Both the position numbers and the translations under genes were made by a program. Shown in pieces: positions 13,436 to 19,852 of a stretch of DNA of 19,852 nt. The stretch covers positions 1-19,852 of the forward strand of contig JAABQN010000010.1 of the NCBI GenBank assembly GCA_011391455.1, read 5' to 3'. The stretch comes from Nitrospiraceae bacterium (GTDB lineage: Bacteria; Nitrospirota; Nitrospiria; Nitrospirales; Nitrospiraceae). The stretch's first letter is position 1. Each line of letters begins with the position of its first letter. Under the pieces are notes generated by a model that saw only the letters and a program-made list of their open reading frames with translations, ran no database searches and had not been told where the DNA came from.

Positions 13436-16400
13436 TTATGGTTTCTGCTGTGACGAGTTGTCAGTCAGCGATCCTTCTGAGTCGGATGTCGAGGGGGCAA
13501 TCTGGAGGCCTATGCGTGGTACCATGCCCCAGAGTTTGGCGCGGTAGATAGGGCGATACGCCGCTATTTTTCCGCTGGCGCTCTGGACCAGCCACGTTGT
13601 TGTGGGCGGAATCTCTCCATTGAACATTAGCAGACCGAGGCCGCCTGCGGAGTGATCCCTCACGACTGCGCGGCGGAGTCTCTCTCCAATCTGAACCTGG
13701 GTGATCCGGAACCCCCACTGTCTAGGGATCTGCCGCCGTCTGATGCGTAGGGGTTTGAAATGCTTCAGCAACCCGACAATCAAGTGACCCGCCATGAGGA
13801 GGCTGCTGCGCAGGCGGTGTGCATGGGCATCCTTCCATGTGGCGGGATCGGTATAGAGGTTGAGCAGCAAGAGACGACGATGTTCTTCAGAAAGGTTGAG
13901 GAAGGCCAGCCCGCATCTGGCGCCATGTCCCAGCCGGTCATGGTAGACCACTCGGACCTGGCAAGTGAAGGGAATTCTGTCGAGCAGCCTGATTTCCATG
14001 GTCGCAGGGAGTGGATCTGGCGGTGCTCCGGACCATGATAGGCCGGTCAGGCTCACATCGTGGGTCGTCCCCTGGACGTCCAGATTGTCGGCCCTGAGTT
14101 TGAATGGAATCGGCTTGAGAATACGTTCCTCTGTGCGCCGCTGGGGTTTTTCCCATGCCATCAACAGTCCCACCAGCAGGGTCAAGAGGTTGAAGGAGGC
14201 CCAGCCGAGATTGAAGAAGTAGGCGTCCTTTTCTATGCCGAAATACCAGAATTCCCACAGGCCTTTTGCAATCGCGGCGAGGGTAATGGCGGTCGCGATG
14301 GCCAGACTGGCGGAGGATCGCCAGTCGAACGAGCGATGCTCCGAGAGCAGACCTTTGGCGGTGACTTTGAACCCCAAGTTCTTGGGAAGAAGTAGATCGA
14401 ACATCGACCGGAACAGTGGAAAACTTACCGGCCCTTCATACAGAGACGACCACATGAGTCTGGGCCATCCGGGAAGCAGGATGGCCGAGATCATTGGGAG
14501 GACGATCATGAAGGGCAGCAGATAGGCCACGAGAATGGACACATCGGCGAAAATCGGGTGGAGGTGAAACATCAAGAAGTAGAGGGGGGTAATCCAAAAC
14601 ACCACCCTCGCGACAGGGAAGAAGAAATAGTAGAGAGAGGCGAAATAACCGAGCCGGTGCCGGAGCGACAGCCCTCGGCAGAGGAGCGGATTGTCTTTGA
14701 AGAAAATCTGGAGACAGCCCAACATCCAGCGCCGTCGCTGGACGATATAGGACGCTAAGTTCTCCGCCGTGAGCCCAACTGCCAAATCCTTGTCCACGAA
14801 GGCGGATTTCCATCCCTTCGCGTGGAGGTGCTGGCTGGTATGAATGTCTTCGGTGATGCTCATCAAGTTGAATCCGCTCAATTCGGCGATTGCCGACCGT
14901 CTGAAGACGGCTCCGCTGCCGACGAAGAACGCCCCGTGCCAGTCTTGGCGTCCTCCTTGGATTCCGTGATTGAATAGATCCTGTTCGTTCGGAATGCGCG
15001 GACCTGCACCGAGGGCTCGTTGAAAGATATCCTGGTTATAGAAGTGGTGAGGAGTTTGGACAAAGCCCATTTTGGGATCTGCGAAAAATGGGACGGTCTC
15101 TGTCAGAAATGTCGTCACGGGAATATGGTCTGTGTCGAACACCACGACCAGCTCGCCATCGGTCTGTGTCAGGGCGTGGTTCAGGTTGCCGGCTTTGGCA
15201 TTTCGGCGAGGGCCTTTGATGTAGGTCGCCCCGAACCGTTCAGCTAACCGGCAGACCTCTTCCCGATGGCTGTCGTCCAGTACGTAAATCTGTTTGTGGG
15301 CGCACTCCATCGCGGAGGCGCCGGTCAGGGTCTTTTCGAGAATCTCGCAGGATTCGGAATAGATCGGAATGAAAACGTCGACCGAGGGAGCAAAGCCCTG
15401 TGGTGGCTCAGGGGGACAGACAGGCTGGCGTCTCCAGCCCACGCCCACCTGGATGAACAGCAGCACGACAGTGGAGAAGGCATAGAGTTCGGCAGCCCAC
15501 AAGGCCACACTGATAAATAGGCCGCCGGTTTCCAGGACGTTCAATGTGTAGAAAAGCCGCCAGTGGAGATAGCGGAGACAGAGGCTAAATCCACAGGCCA
15601 GAAAAGCGAACTTGAGAATCGGATGCCACCGGGCGATCAGGTAGAGGAGGACAGTGACGGCGAAGAGTTCCCAGGGAAAGTGATCTGAGAACCCGACCAC
15701 ATCGAACGGCCGCAAGAATCCCAAGAATTCCTCGTAGTGGCGGGCTTGCGAGAGACTGAGGGCTTGTCCAAACCACAGCCAGTTCTGGAAATAGTAGGGG
15801 ACTCGTTTCCCTCCGACGGCAACAGCTTCGAGCGGGGCGAGTTTTTTTTCGCTCAGCAGGCGGGCGAGGTCCAGCTGTTCCTGGAAGGCCAGGGCATGGA
15901 CGGTGGCATAAAGGGGAAGGCCTTCACTCGACGACAAGGGCAGGCCCTTGAGGGAATAGCGATCAAAGAAGATGCCATGGGCCGTCCATTCGCGCTGGAA
16001 GAATTCCAGCATTTTGTGCCGCAGGGGACCTTCGGATCGTCCGAACCAGGCGGCATCGAGTGCCACTCGCCAAAAGATCGGGAAGGCATCATAGCTGAAC
16101 GAGGACGAGGCTCCGGTCACGGGGTGTTGGACAGTCAATTGTCCGGTGCGTCTGTCCAGATAGATGAGTTCCGGAGGGACGGGCAGGGCTTCTTCATCGT
16201 AGAGCCAGTGCAGAATGGCATAGCTCGTTTCGATCGCATGGGCCCATGGATGGTGAAAATCAACAGTGGCGAAGATCTCATAGGCATAGGGGGCCAGGTA
16301 GGCGACATGGATCGTCGGATAGTCCTCCTCGCGCGCCCAATTACCGGCGGTCACATAGGCGCGCGAGCCGATGTGAACCATCTCCTGGTTCCAGATCGAA

Positions 16401-16867
16401 TCGATGATGGCCAGCGATTCCTGCTCGAATGCCGGATGGTCGAATCGTCGAGCGGCCAGGATAAGGGCGAGAGCAATGTCGGTATCGGCGTCCGTCGCCG
16501 AGTTCTTATCGAGTACGGACTCTTTCCACTTCCAGGCGAATAACTTGTCCTCACGGACTTGGAGATGCTGTTTCGTCCAAGCCCAGACGGTATTGAATGT
16601 CGTACGGTCGTTCGACCATACGGCGCGGAGCATGGCGTAGCCTTGTCCCTCCGATGTGGTGATGCCGTGTTCGTCCAGGCTGACGACCCGGCCATTCTGG
16701 ATGTAGGTCTGTTTATAGAAACTCCAGAGCGCGGAGAGATCGTCAAGTTGCCTGATGTAGGTGTCGCTTGAACGTGATGAAGGTGTGGCTACCGCACTGC
16801 TGGATACTCCGATGCACAATGCGACACAGAATAAGACGATCGATACAAACCGGCTGAGCGAGTGCAT
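13436..16867 (-). CDS. GH8 endoglucanase - GT2 cellulose synthase - tandem PilZ fusion
   Basis: 1143 residues with two normally separate proteins joined in frame. Residues 1-28 are a signal peptide or anchor. Residues about 35-385 are a GH8 (BcsZ-like) domain with TSEGQGYAML at 71-80 (proton donor E73), DADTDIALALI at 126-136 and SYDAFPIFWR at 258-267 (D260, the second catalytic acid). Membrane helices follow at about 398-413, 418-437 and 447-475. The odd number would carry the chain from a periplasmic GH8 to a cytoplasmic GT2 domain with VLDDS 529-533, FDTDH 577-581, TEDIHT 672-677 (general base) and QRRRW 710-714. More membrane helices lie at 741-800 and 852-905. Two PilZ domains finish it: R911xxxR915 with D937xSxxG942, then R1045xxxR1049 with D1071xSxxG1076. 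It makes and trims beta-1,4-glucan, probably switched on by c-di-GMP. No separate BcsB is found. Confidence 0.93.
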   Translation of the reverse strand: MHSLSRFVSIVLFCVALCIGVSSSAVATPSSRSSDTYIRQLDDLSALWSFYKQTYIQNGRVVSLDEHGITTSEGQGYAMLRAVWSNDRTTFNTVWAWTKQHLQVREDKLFAWKWKESVLDKNSATDADTDIALALILAARRFDHPAFEQESLAIIDSIWNQEMVHIGSRAYVTAGNWAREEDYPTIHVAYLAPYAYEIFATVDFHHPWAHAIETSYAILHWLYDEEALPVPPELIYLDRRTGQLTVQHPVTGASSSFSYDAFPIFWRVALDAAWFGRSEGPLRHKMLEFFQREWTAHGIFFDRYSLKGLPLSSSEGLPLYATVHALAFQEQLDLARLLSEKKLAPLEAVAVGGKRVPYYFQNWLWFGQALSLSQARHYEEFLGFLRPFDVVGFSDHFPWELFAVTVLLYLIARWHPILKFAFLACGFSLCLRYLHWRLFYTLNVLETGGLFISVALWAAELYAFSTVVLLFIQVGVGWRRQPVCPPEPPQGFAPSVDVFIPIYSESCEILEKTLTGASAMECAHKQIYVLDDSHREEVCRLAERFGATYIKGPRRNAKAGNLNHALTQTDGELVVVFDTDHIPVTTFLTETVPFFADPKMGFVQTPHHFYNQDIFQRALGAGPRIPNEQDLFNHGIQGGRQDWHGAFFVGSGAVFRRSAIAELSGFNLMSITEDIHTSQHLHAKGWKSAFVDKDLAVGLTAENLASYIVQRRRWMLGCLQIFFKDNPLLCRGLSLRHRLGYFASLYYFFFPVARVVFWITPLYFLMFHLHPIFADVSILVAYLLPFMIVLPMISAILLPGWPRLMWSSLYEGPVSFPLFRSMFDLLLPKNLGFKVTAKGLLSEHRSFDWRSSASLAIATAITLAAIAKGLWEFWYFGIEKDAYFFNLGWASFNLLTLLVGLLMAWEKPQRRTEERILKPIPFKLRADNLDVQGTTHDVSLTGLSWSGAPPDPLPATMEIRLLDRIPFTCQVRVVYHDRLGHGARCGLAFLNLSEEHRRLLLLNLYTDPATWKDAHAHRLRSSLLMAGHLIVGLLKHFKPLRIRRRQIPRQWGFRITQVQIGERLRRAVVRDHSAGGLGLLMFNGEIPPTTTWLVQSASGKIAAYRPIYRAKLWGMVPRIGLQIAPSTSDSEGSLTDNSSQQKP

Positions 16868-17209
16868 AAAACTCTGCGTAACGGTTCTTGTTAATAGAAG
16901 GGGATAGCGACGAGCGGTCTGGCTCTCTGAAATTCAAGTTTGTGCGAGTCAGCCCAGCTGGCCATTTTGTGCCAGTTAGGTGACGGGCGCGAGGATTAAA
17001 CCACAGGGAGGTAAATGGAGGCAACGGGAGAGCAGGCTGCGCAAACCATTTGGCAGACCAGACTACACATTTGGAACAACGGGAAAATATTGTGCGGGAT
17101 GCTTAAACTGGTTTGTTTTGTTTATCTGGTTCATCTGGTCTGTCTGGTTTAACCAAACAAACGAGACAAACCAAATAAACCAAATAACGGTCTTCTTCTG
17201 CCGGAGGGC
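16868..17209. other. Intergenic region upstream of the cellulose operon
   Basis: 342 bases between two minus-strand genes. It holds the promoter region of the GH8-GT2 gene (no convincing -35/-10 pair was recognised) and a word repeat at 17111-17188. A plus-strand open frame from 16980 reads through the repeat and is not considered a gene. Confidence 0.5.
17111..17188. repeat. Word repeat and hairpin (TCTGGTTTG family)
   Basis: The plus strand runs through variants of gtttatctggttcatctgg to 17150, then switches to the inverted words aaccaaacaaacgagac and ccaaataaacc up to 17188, turning at the palindrome tggtt-t-aacca (17145-17155). It shares ggtctgtctggttt with 7975-7988. It is downstream of the sulfite-oxidase-like gene (minus) and may end its transcript. 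Confidence 0.65.
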
Positions 17210-17854
17210 TCATCCGTACCGATCGTTCTCCCAAGGAAACGCGCTGTTCGAGTAGCCGCGCGCTTCCCAGAATCCCTTTTCATCCTTATCCAAAAAAGTG
17301 ATCTCCTTCACCCACTTGGCGCCTTTCCAGGCATAACGCTTCGGGACAATCACGCGGACCGGGCCGCCATGTTCCTTCGTGAGGGGTCTGCCGTTCCATT
17401 TGTATGTCAGCAGCACGTCCTGATCGTCGCAGGCTTCAAGCGGCAAATTAGTGGTGTAGTCGTCGAACGATTTGAAGAGGACGAACTTCGCTGAGGACAG
17501 CGGCTTCACCAGCGACAGAATGTGTTTGAAGCTGACCCCTTCCCACTCATTGTCGAACCGGCTCCAGCTCGTGACGCAGTGGAAGTCTGAGAGGTTTTTG
17601 AACTGGGGCTGCGCCAAGAATTGCTCCCATGTCCAGGTGACGGGAGTGGTCACGAACCCGTTGATGGCAAGGCTCCATTCGGTCAAGGGAACTTCAGGTT
17701 TAAATCCCAGGTCCAACACAGGCCAGGTTTCGACGAGATGTTGTCCCGGTGGCAGGCGGGCGTCTCCTTCGTAAAACACTTCTCGTTCTTCACCGCCACG
17801 TCGGGCCTTCGCCCACTGTTCTTTTGTCTTGGTTAAACGGCTCGGTTCATCCAT
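17210..17854 (-). CDS. Sulfite-oxidase-like molybdopterin oxidoreductase, cytoplasmic
   Basis: 214 residues. The single domain is the sulfite-oxidase molybdopterin fold without heme or Tat signal. It shows PPGQHLVETWPVLDLGFKP near 35-53 (a substrate-side motif typical of the 'sulfite oxidase-like' subgroup), then WSLAINGFV, the Mo-thiolate ligand C93 in FHCVTSWSRFDNEWEGV (91-107), and the cofactor-binding EHGGPVRVIVPKRYAWKGAK (161-180). The length fits the short YuiH-type subgroup (about 200). The absence of a signal peptide means it would work in the cytoplasm, unlike MsrP/YedY. A quinone or heme partner is not encoded alongside. The substrate is unknown; family precedent suggests oxidation or reduction of a sulfur or oxo compound. 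It is transcribed in the same direction as the cellulose operon but separated from it by 342 bases and a repeat, so probably an independent unit. Confidence 0.88.
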   Translation of the reverse strand: MDEPSRLTKTKEQWAKARRGGEEREVFYEGDARLPPGQHLVETWPVLDLGFKPEVPLTEWSLAINGFVTTPVTWTWEQFLAQPQFKNLSDFHCVTSWSRFDNEWEGVSFKHILSLVKPLSSAKFVLFKSFDDYTTNLPLEACDDQDVLLTYKWNGRPLTKEHGGPVRVIVPKRYAWKGAKWVKEITFLDKDEKGFWEARGYSNSAFPWENDRYG

Positions 17855-17973
17855 AGGTCAGCCTCCTCGTACAGAGTAGGGCAAGAAGGTCCTGTCTTAC
17901 AAGTACGAGGTCTCAGAATTCGAGATAAACAACTTCGCCTAACTCATTGCAAAACCTAGCGATTGGCCAGACC

Positions 17974-17982
17974 TGCTACACT
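17974..17982 (+). promoter_or_regulatory. Candidate extended -10 element before the EF-hand gene
   Basis: TGcTACACT is a good extended -10, giving transcription near 17989 and a leader of about 20 bases with GGGAGGGG (18001-18008) abutting ATG 18010. No good -35 is visible, as is common with extended -10 promoters. Confidence 0.35.
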
Positions 17983-18009
17983 TGCAGGGAATCATAAATC
18001 GGGAGGGGT

Positions 18010-18762
18010 ATGAGTAGGAGCACCTTAGAACTTATCGTCCTCGGCGCGGTCTGCTCCGTGGCGGTACTCATGATTCCGGTTGAGCAGACGTTTGCAGCAA
18101 CAAAAAAAGTAACGGAGCCGGCTCCCGTCGTCGTAGCCAAGCCTATCAAGCAATCATCTGAGCAAGGGCAAACCCCATCGATCCAACGTGCCAAGAAGAG
18201 CCCCATAGCCGCTCCCGCTGAGCGCCAACCAGAGGCGGCTAGTCAGAAGCAGACCAAGCCGGCGGCGATTGCGTCCAAGCCCACAAACTCTAAGAGCCCC
18301 ATGCCTGTTGCCAGGGAACGTGTACAGGAGGTTATTGAAAAGCAGGTCAAGCCTGTATCGACTGAGCCCAAGCTGGTGAGTCCCAAGAGCCCCATATCCG
18401 CTACCACGGAGGGTCAACCAGAGGTTATCAAGAGGCAAACCAAGCCAGTACAGGCCGACCTCAAGCTGACGAAGCCGAAGAACTCGCGACACCTGAAAGT
18501 TCATAAGAAGGAACTGCCGAAAGCTGTCGTGGAGCCGAGCATCGATCTCATGTATCACGGTATGCTGGAAAGTCCTCAGCGCTACGATCCTCGCCGAAAT
18601 CATCGCGTCGGCGCAGGTGTTCCTGACCCGCACAATCCTGCATTGACCCATGACCATTTCCAAGAGCTCGACCGCAATCAAGACGGATCGATCGATCCAG
18701 TTGAACGGGTGTTCGGCCGGCTCGATATGGATCGCGACCTCTACGATCGCCGGCCCCGGTAG
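18010..18762 (+). CDS. Secreted Lys/Pro-rich repeat protein with C-terminal EF-hand
   Basis: 250 residues. A signal peptide (about 1-30, ending TFAA-TKK) is followed by a basic, Pro/Lys/Gln-rich linker containing three imperfect repeats of 31-32 residues, each opening with K-S-P (63, 95 and 126) and carrying QPE/VQE and QTKP/QVKP. The C-terminal domain (about 173-250) has a complete EF-hand loop DRNQDGSIDPVE at 221-232, with calcium ligands D221, N223, D225, S227, D229 and E232. A partial second hand follows at 239-246 (DMDRDLYD) near the end. Ribosome-site sequence GGGAGGGG lies almost against the ATG. The linker may span periplasm or interact with acidic polymers, while the EF-hand would bind calcium; both are inferences. 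I know no named family for the whole protein. It stands between divergently oriented neighbours, without partner genes. Confidence 0.8.
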   Translation: MSRSTLELIVLGAVCSVAVLMIPVEQTFAATKKVTEPAPVVVAKPIKQSSEQGQTPSIQRAKKSPIAAPAERQPEAASQKQTKPAAIASKPTNSKSPMPVARERVQEVIEKQVKPVSTEPKLVSPKSPISATTEGQPEVIKRQTKPVQADLKLTKPKNSRHLKVHKKELPKAVVEPSIDLMYHGMLESPQRYDPRRNHRVGAGVPDPHNPALTHDHFQELDRNQDGSIDPVERVFGRLDMDRDLYDRRPR

Positions 18763-18828
18763 TCGGCGCTGTTACCTCCCCCGGTTCTTGCCACCCAAAT
18801 TACCGTCTCACGCCCTCAAAATAGAGCA

Positions 18829-18905
18829 TATGGCGTATGGCTTATGGCCAATCGCATGATCAGAGAATGAGTGCGGGATAGCCTTTGTTCGTGCAATACG
18901 CCATA
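18829..18905. repeat. Word repeat with 10-bp inverted repeat (possible terminator)
   Basis: tatggcgtat (18829-18838) pairs perfectly with 18896-18905 (atacgccata), loop 57 bases; the words atggcgtatggcttatgg recur around it. It lies 67 bases after the EF-hand gene. Confidence 0.6.
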
Positions 18906-18930
18906 CGCTATCAGCTCCCATACATACGTC

Positions 18931-18945
18931 TTACCTTTCACGGTT
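18931..18945 (-). repeat. Copy of the gtgaaaggt word repeat
   Basis: ttacctttcacggtt is the exact reverse complement of 992-1006. The two copies are almost 18 kb apart, at opposite ends of the window. Confidence 0.55.
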
Positions 18946-19028
18946 TTCTTGAGTACCGCTGTAAGATCATGGGGCTTTGGGCGACTGAGAGGCAGTTGTT
19001 CACGTTGACAGCTGGAAAAGGAGTCCCC

Positions 19029-19766
19029 ATGATACGGGAGTACATCGTCATGACAAACGATATGCCATCTTCTGAAGCAAAGAGTGGGCTGGGTGTTGGA
19101 AAAATTGCAGTGGTCCTCGCAATCGGAGTTGCGGTGGCCGCATTTTTCTATTTTGATCTAGGTCGGTTCCTTTCCTTGCAAGCACTCAAGGACAATCGCG
19201 ACTATCTGCTGTTGTTCACCGAAACACATTCTGCCGCAGCCGCAGCGCTGTTTGTCCTGACCTATATAGCCGTGACGGGGCTCTCGCTTCCCGGCGCCGT
19301 GATTCTGACATTGGCAGGGGGATTCCTCTTCGGGTTTGTGTGGGGTACGGTCTTCGTCAATCTGGGGGCGACGACAGGCGCGACACTTGCGTTTCTTGCC
19401 TCCCGCTATCTGCTGCGTGATTGGGTGGAACGGAAGTTTGGGAAGTGGCTGGGGCCGGTCCAGCAGGGCTTTGAGAAAAATGCGTTCAGTTATCTCTTGA
19501 CGCTCCGGTTGATTCCACTTTTTCCGTTTTTTGTAGTGAACCTGGTATCCGGCTTGACTCGCATGAATGTTGGCGCCTATGTCGTGGCTACGGCCATCGG
19601 GATTATCCCCGGTTCCTTCGTCTATGCCTACGCGGGCAGGCAACTTGGTACGATCAACTCTTTGACAGATATTGCTTCCCCCGGAGTGATTGGCGCATTT
19701 GTATTGCTGGGGCTCCTGGCACTTGTGCCGAACCTGTACAAGAAGTGGTCTGGGAGACCGGCATGA
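19029..19766 (+). CDS. TVP38/TMEM64 (VTT/DedA-superfamily) membrane protein
   Basis: 245 residues from ATG 19029, which has AAAAGGAG (19016-19023) 5 bases upstream. A longer frame to 18885 runs through a word repeat and lacks a site. The VTT core is clear: a first membrane helix near residues 24-43 (GKIAVVLAIGVAVAAFFYF), then the family signature AVTGLSLPGAVILTLAGGFL and FGFVWGTVFVNLGATTGATLAFL. This is followed by the amphipathic VERKFGKWLGPVQQGFEKNA, the re-entrant-type LLTLRLIPLFPFFVVNLVSGL (the R-L-x-P-x-x-P element conserved in the family), and VGAYVVATAIGIIPGSFVYAYAGRQL. The superfamily includes lipid scramblases and flippases, notably for undecaprenyl phosphate (DedA, PopT). Substrate choice for TVP38-type members is not settled. 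It is an inner-membrane protein. A new start codon with its own ribosome site follows within 63 bases, suggesting an operon. Confidence 0.92.
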   Translation: MIREYIVMTNDMPSSEAKSGLGVGKIAVVLAIGVAVAAFFYFDLGRFLSLQALKDNRDYLLLFTETHSAAAAALFVLTYIAVTGLSLPGAVILTLAGGFLFGFVWGTVFVNLGATTGATLAFLASRYLLRDWVERKFGKWLGPVQQGFEKNAFSYLLTLRLIPLFPFFVVNLVSGLTRMNVGAYVVATAIGIIPGSFVYAYAGRQLGTINSLTDIASPGVIGAFVLLGLLALVPNLYKKWSGRPA

Positions 19767-19783
19767 TCACATACCGTGTGAAC

Positions 19784-19804
19784 GTGAGGCGTGAGGCGTG
19801 AGGC
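19784..19804. repeat. Three tandem copies of gtgaggc
   Basis: Perfect 7-base tandem repeat at 19784-19790, 19791-19797 and 19798-19804 between the VTT gene and the next start. It is another instance of the short-word repeats seen between genes throughout the window. Confidence 0.8.
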
Positions 19805-19828
19805 GTAATAGTTCAGGAAGGTCGCAGT

Positions 19829-19852
19829 ATGATTACCCAGGCATCAGAGGGG
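19829..19852 (+). CDS. Start of an unidentified gene (runs off right edge)
   Basis: ATG 19829 follows AGGAAGG (19815-19821) at a 7-base distance, and eight codons (MITQASEG) are open to the edge. TVP38-type genes are often followed by a mercuric-reductase-like flavoprotein, but eight residues cannot show this. Confidence 0.4.

Noticed and set aside
15737..16543. A 268-codon plus-strand open frame
   Set aside because: It is antisense to the GH8 domain of the fusion, whose motifs are unambiguous; the frame has no recognisable domain.
16955..16985. Sigma-54 promoter (TGGCAC) upstream of the cellulose fusion
   Set aside because: The minus strand has TGGCAC but no TTGC at the required distance.
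18885..19028. Longer N terminus for the TVP38 protein
   Set aside because: It runs through word-repeat DNA without a ribosome site, while ATG 19029 has AAAAGGAG at 5 bases.

Overview
The window looks like a chromosomal stretch from a Nitrospirota bacterium, most likely Nitrospira. This is an inference from its moderately high GC, the mix of housekeeping genes with secreted or envelope proteins, and above all a palindromic repeat (1706-1833) with ends of the type gcagggtgctgaaaaag plus many short degenerate 'word' repeats between genes, which I associate with Nitrospira genomes. No rRNA, tRNA, transposase, CRISPR array or phage gene was found.

Layout. At the left edge are a 5' fragment of queG (epoxyqueuosine reductase, minus strand) and a small secreted cysteine-rich protein just upstream of it. 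A secreted SRPBCC-fold protein (plus) and the palindromic element follow. Next is a minus-strand run coaE - trxB - S23-type four-helix-bundle gene - thiI. The S23 gene is AT-richer than its surroundings and bounded by near-identical inverted G-rich repeats, so it looks like an insertion between trxB and thiI. Across a short divergent gap lie a secreted beta-helix protein, a 61-residue unknown, and a GlcG-type protein overlapping a lipoprotein gene by 4 bases (plus). A GLYR1-type dehydrogenase and a dipeptide epimerase (both minus) bracket a small plus-strand DUF3565 gene, and a two-TM unknown (plus) follows.

The largest locus is a minus-strand cellulose-type pair. One gene is a 1143-residue fusion of a periplasmic GH8 endoglucanase (BcsZ-like) to a GT2 cellulose synthase (BcsA-like) with two successive PilZ domains, each with complete cyclic-di-GMP motifs. 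It is followed 19 bases later by a TPR plus outer-membrane beta-barrel protein (BcsC-like). No BcsB is visible. The right end holds a cytoplasmic sulfite-oxidase-like molybdoenzyme (minus), a secreted Lys/Pro-repeat EF-hand protein, a TVP38/VTT membrane protein and the first codons of another gene (plus).

How the parts relate. The cellulose pair forms a synthesis, trimming and export module under probable c-di-GMP control. coaE, trxB and thiI are housekeeping (CoA, thiol redox, tRNA 4-thiouridine). The most unusual theme is the short-word repeats. They flank the S23 and DUF3565 genes in inverted orientation, supply the trxB stop codon and the S23 C terminus, and sit in frame inside queG as a Pro-rich insert.
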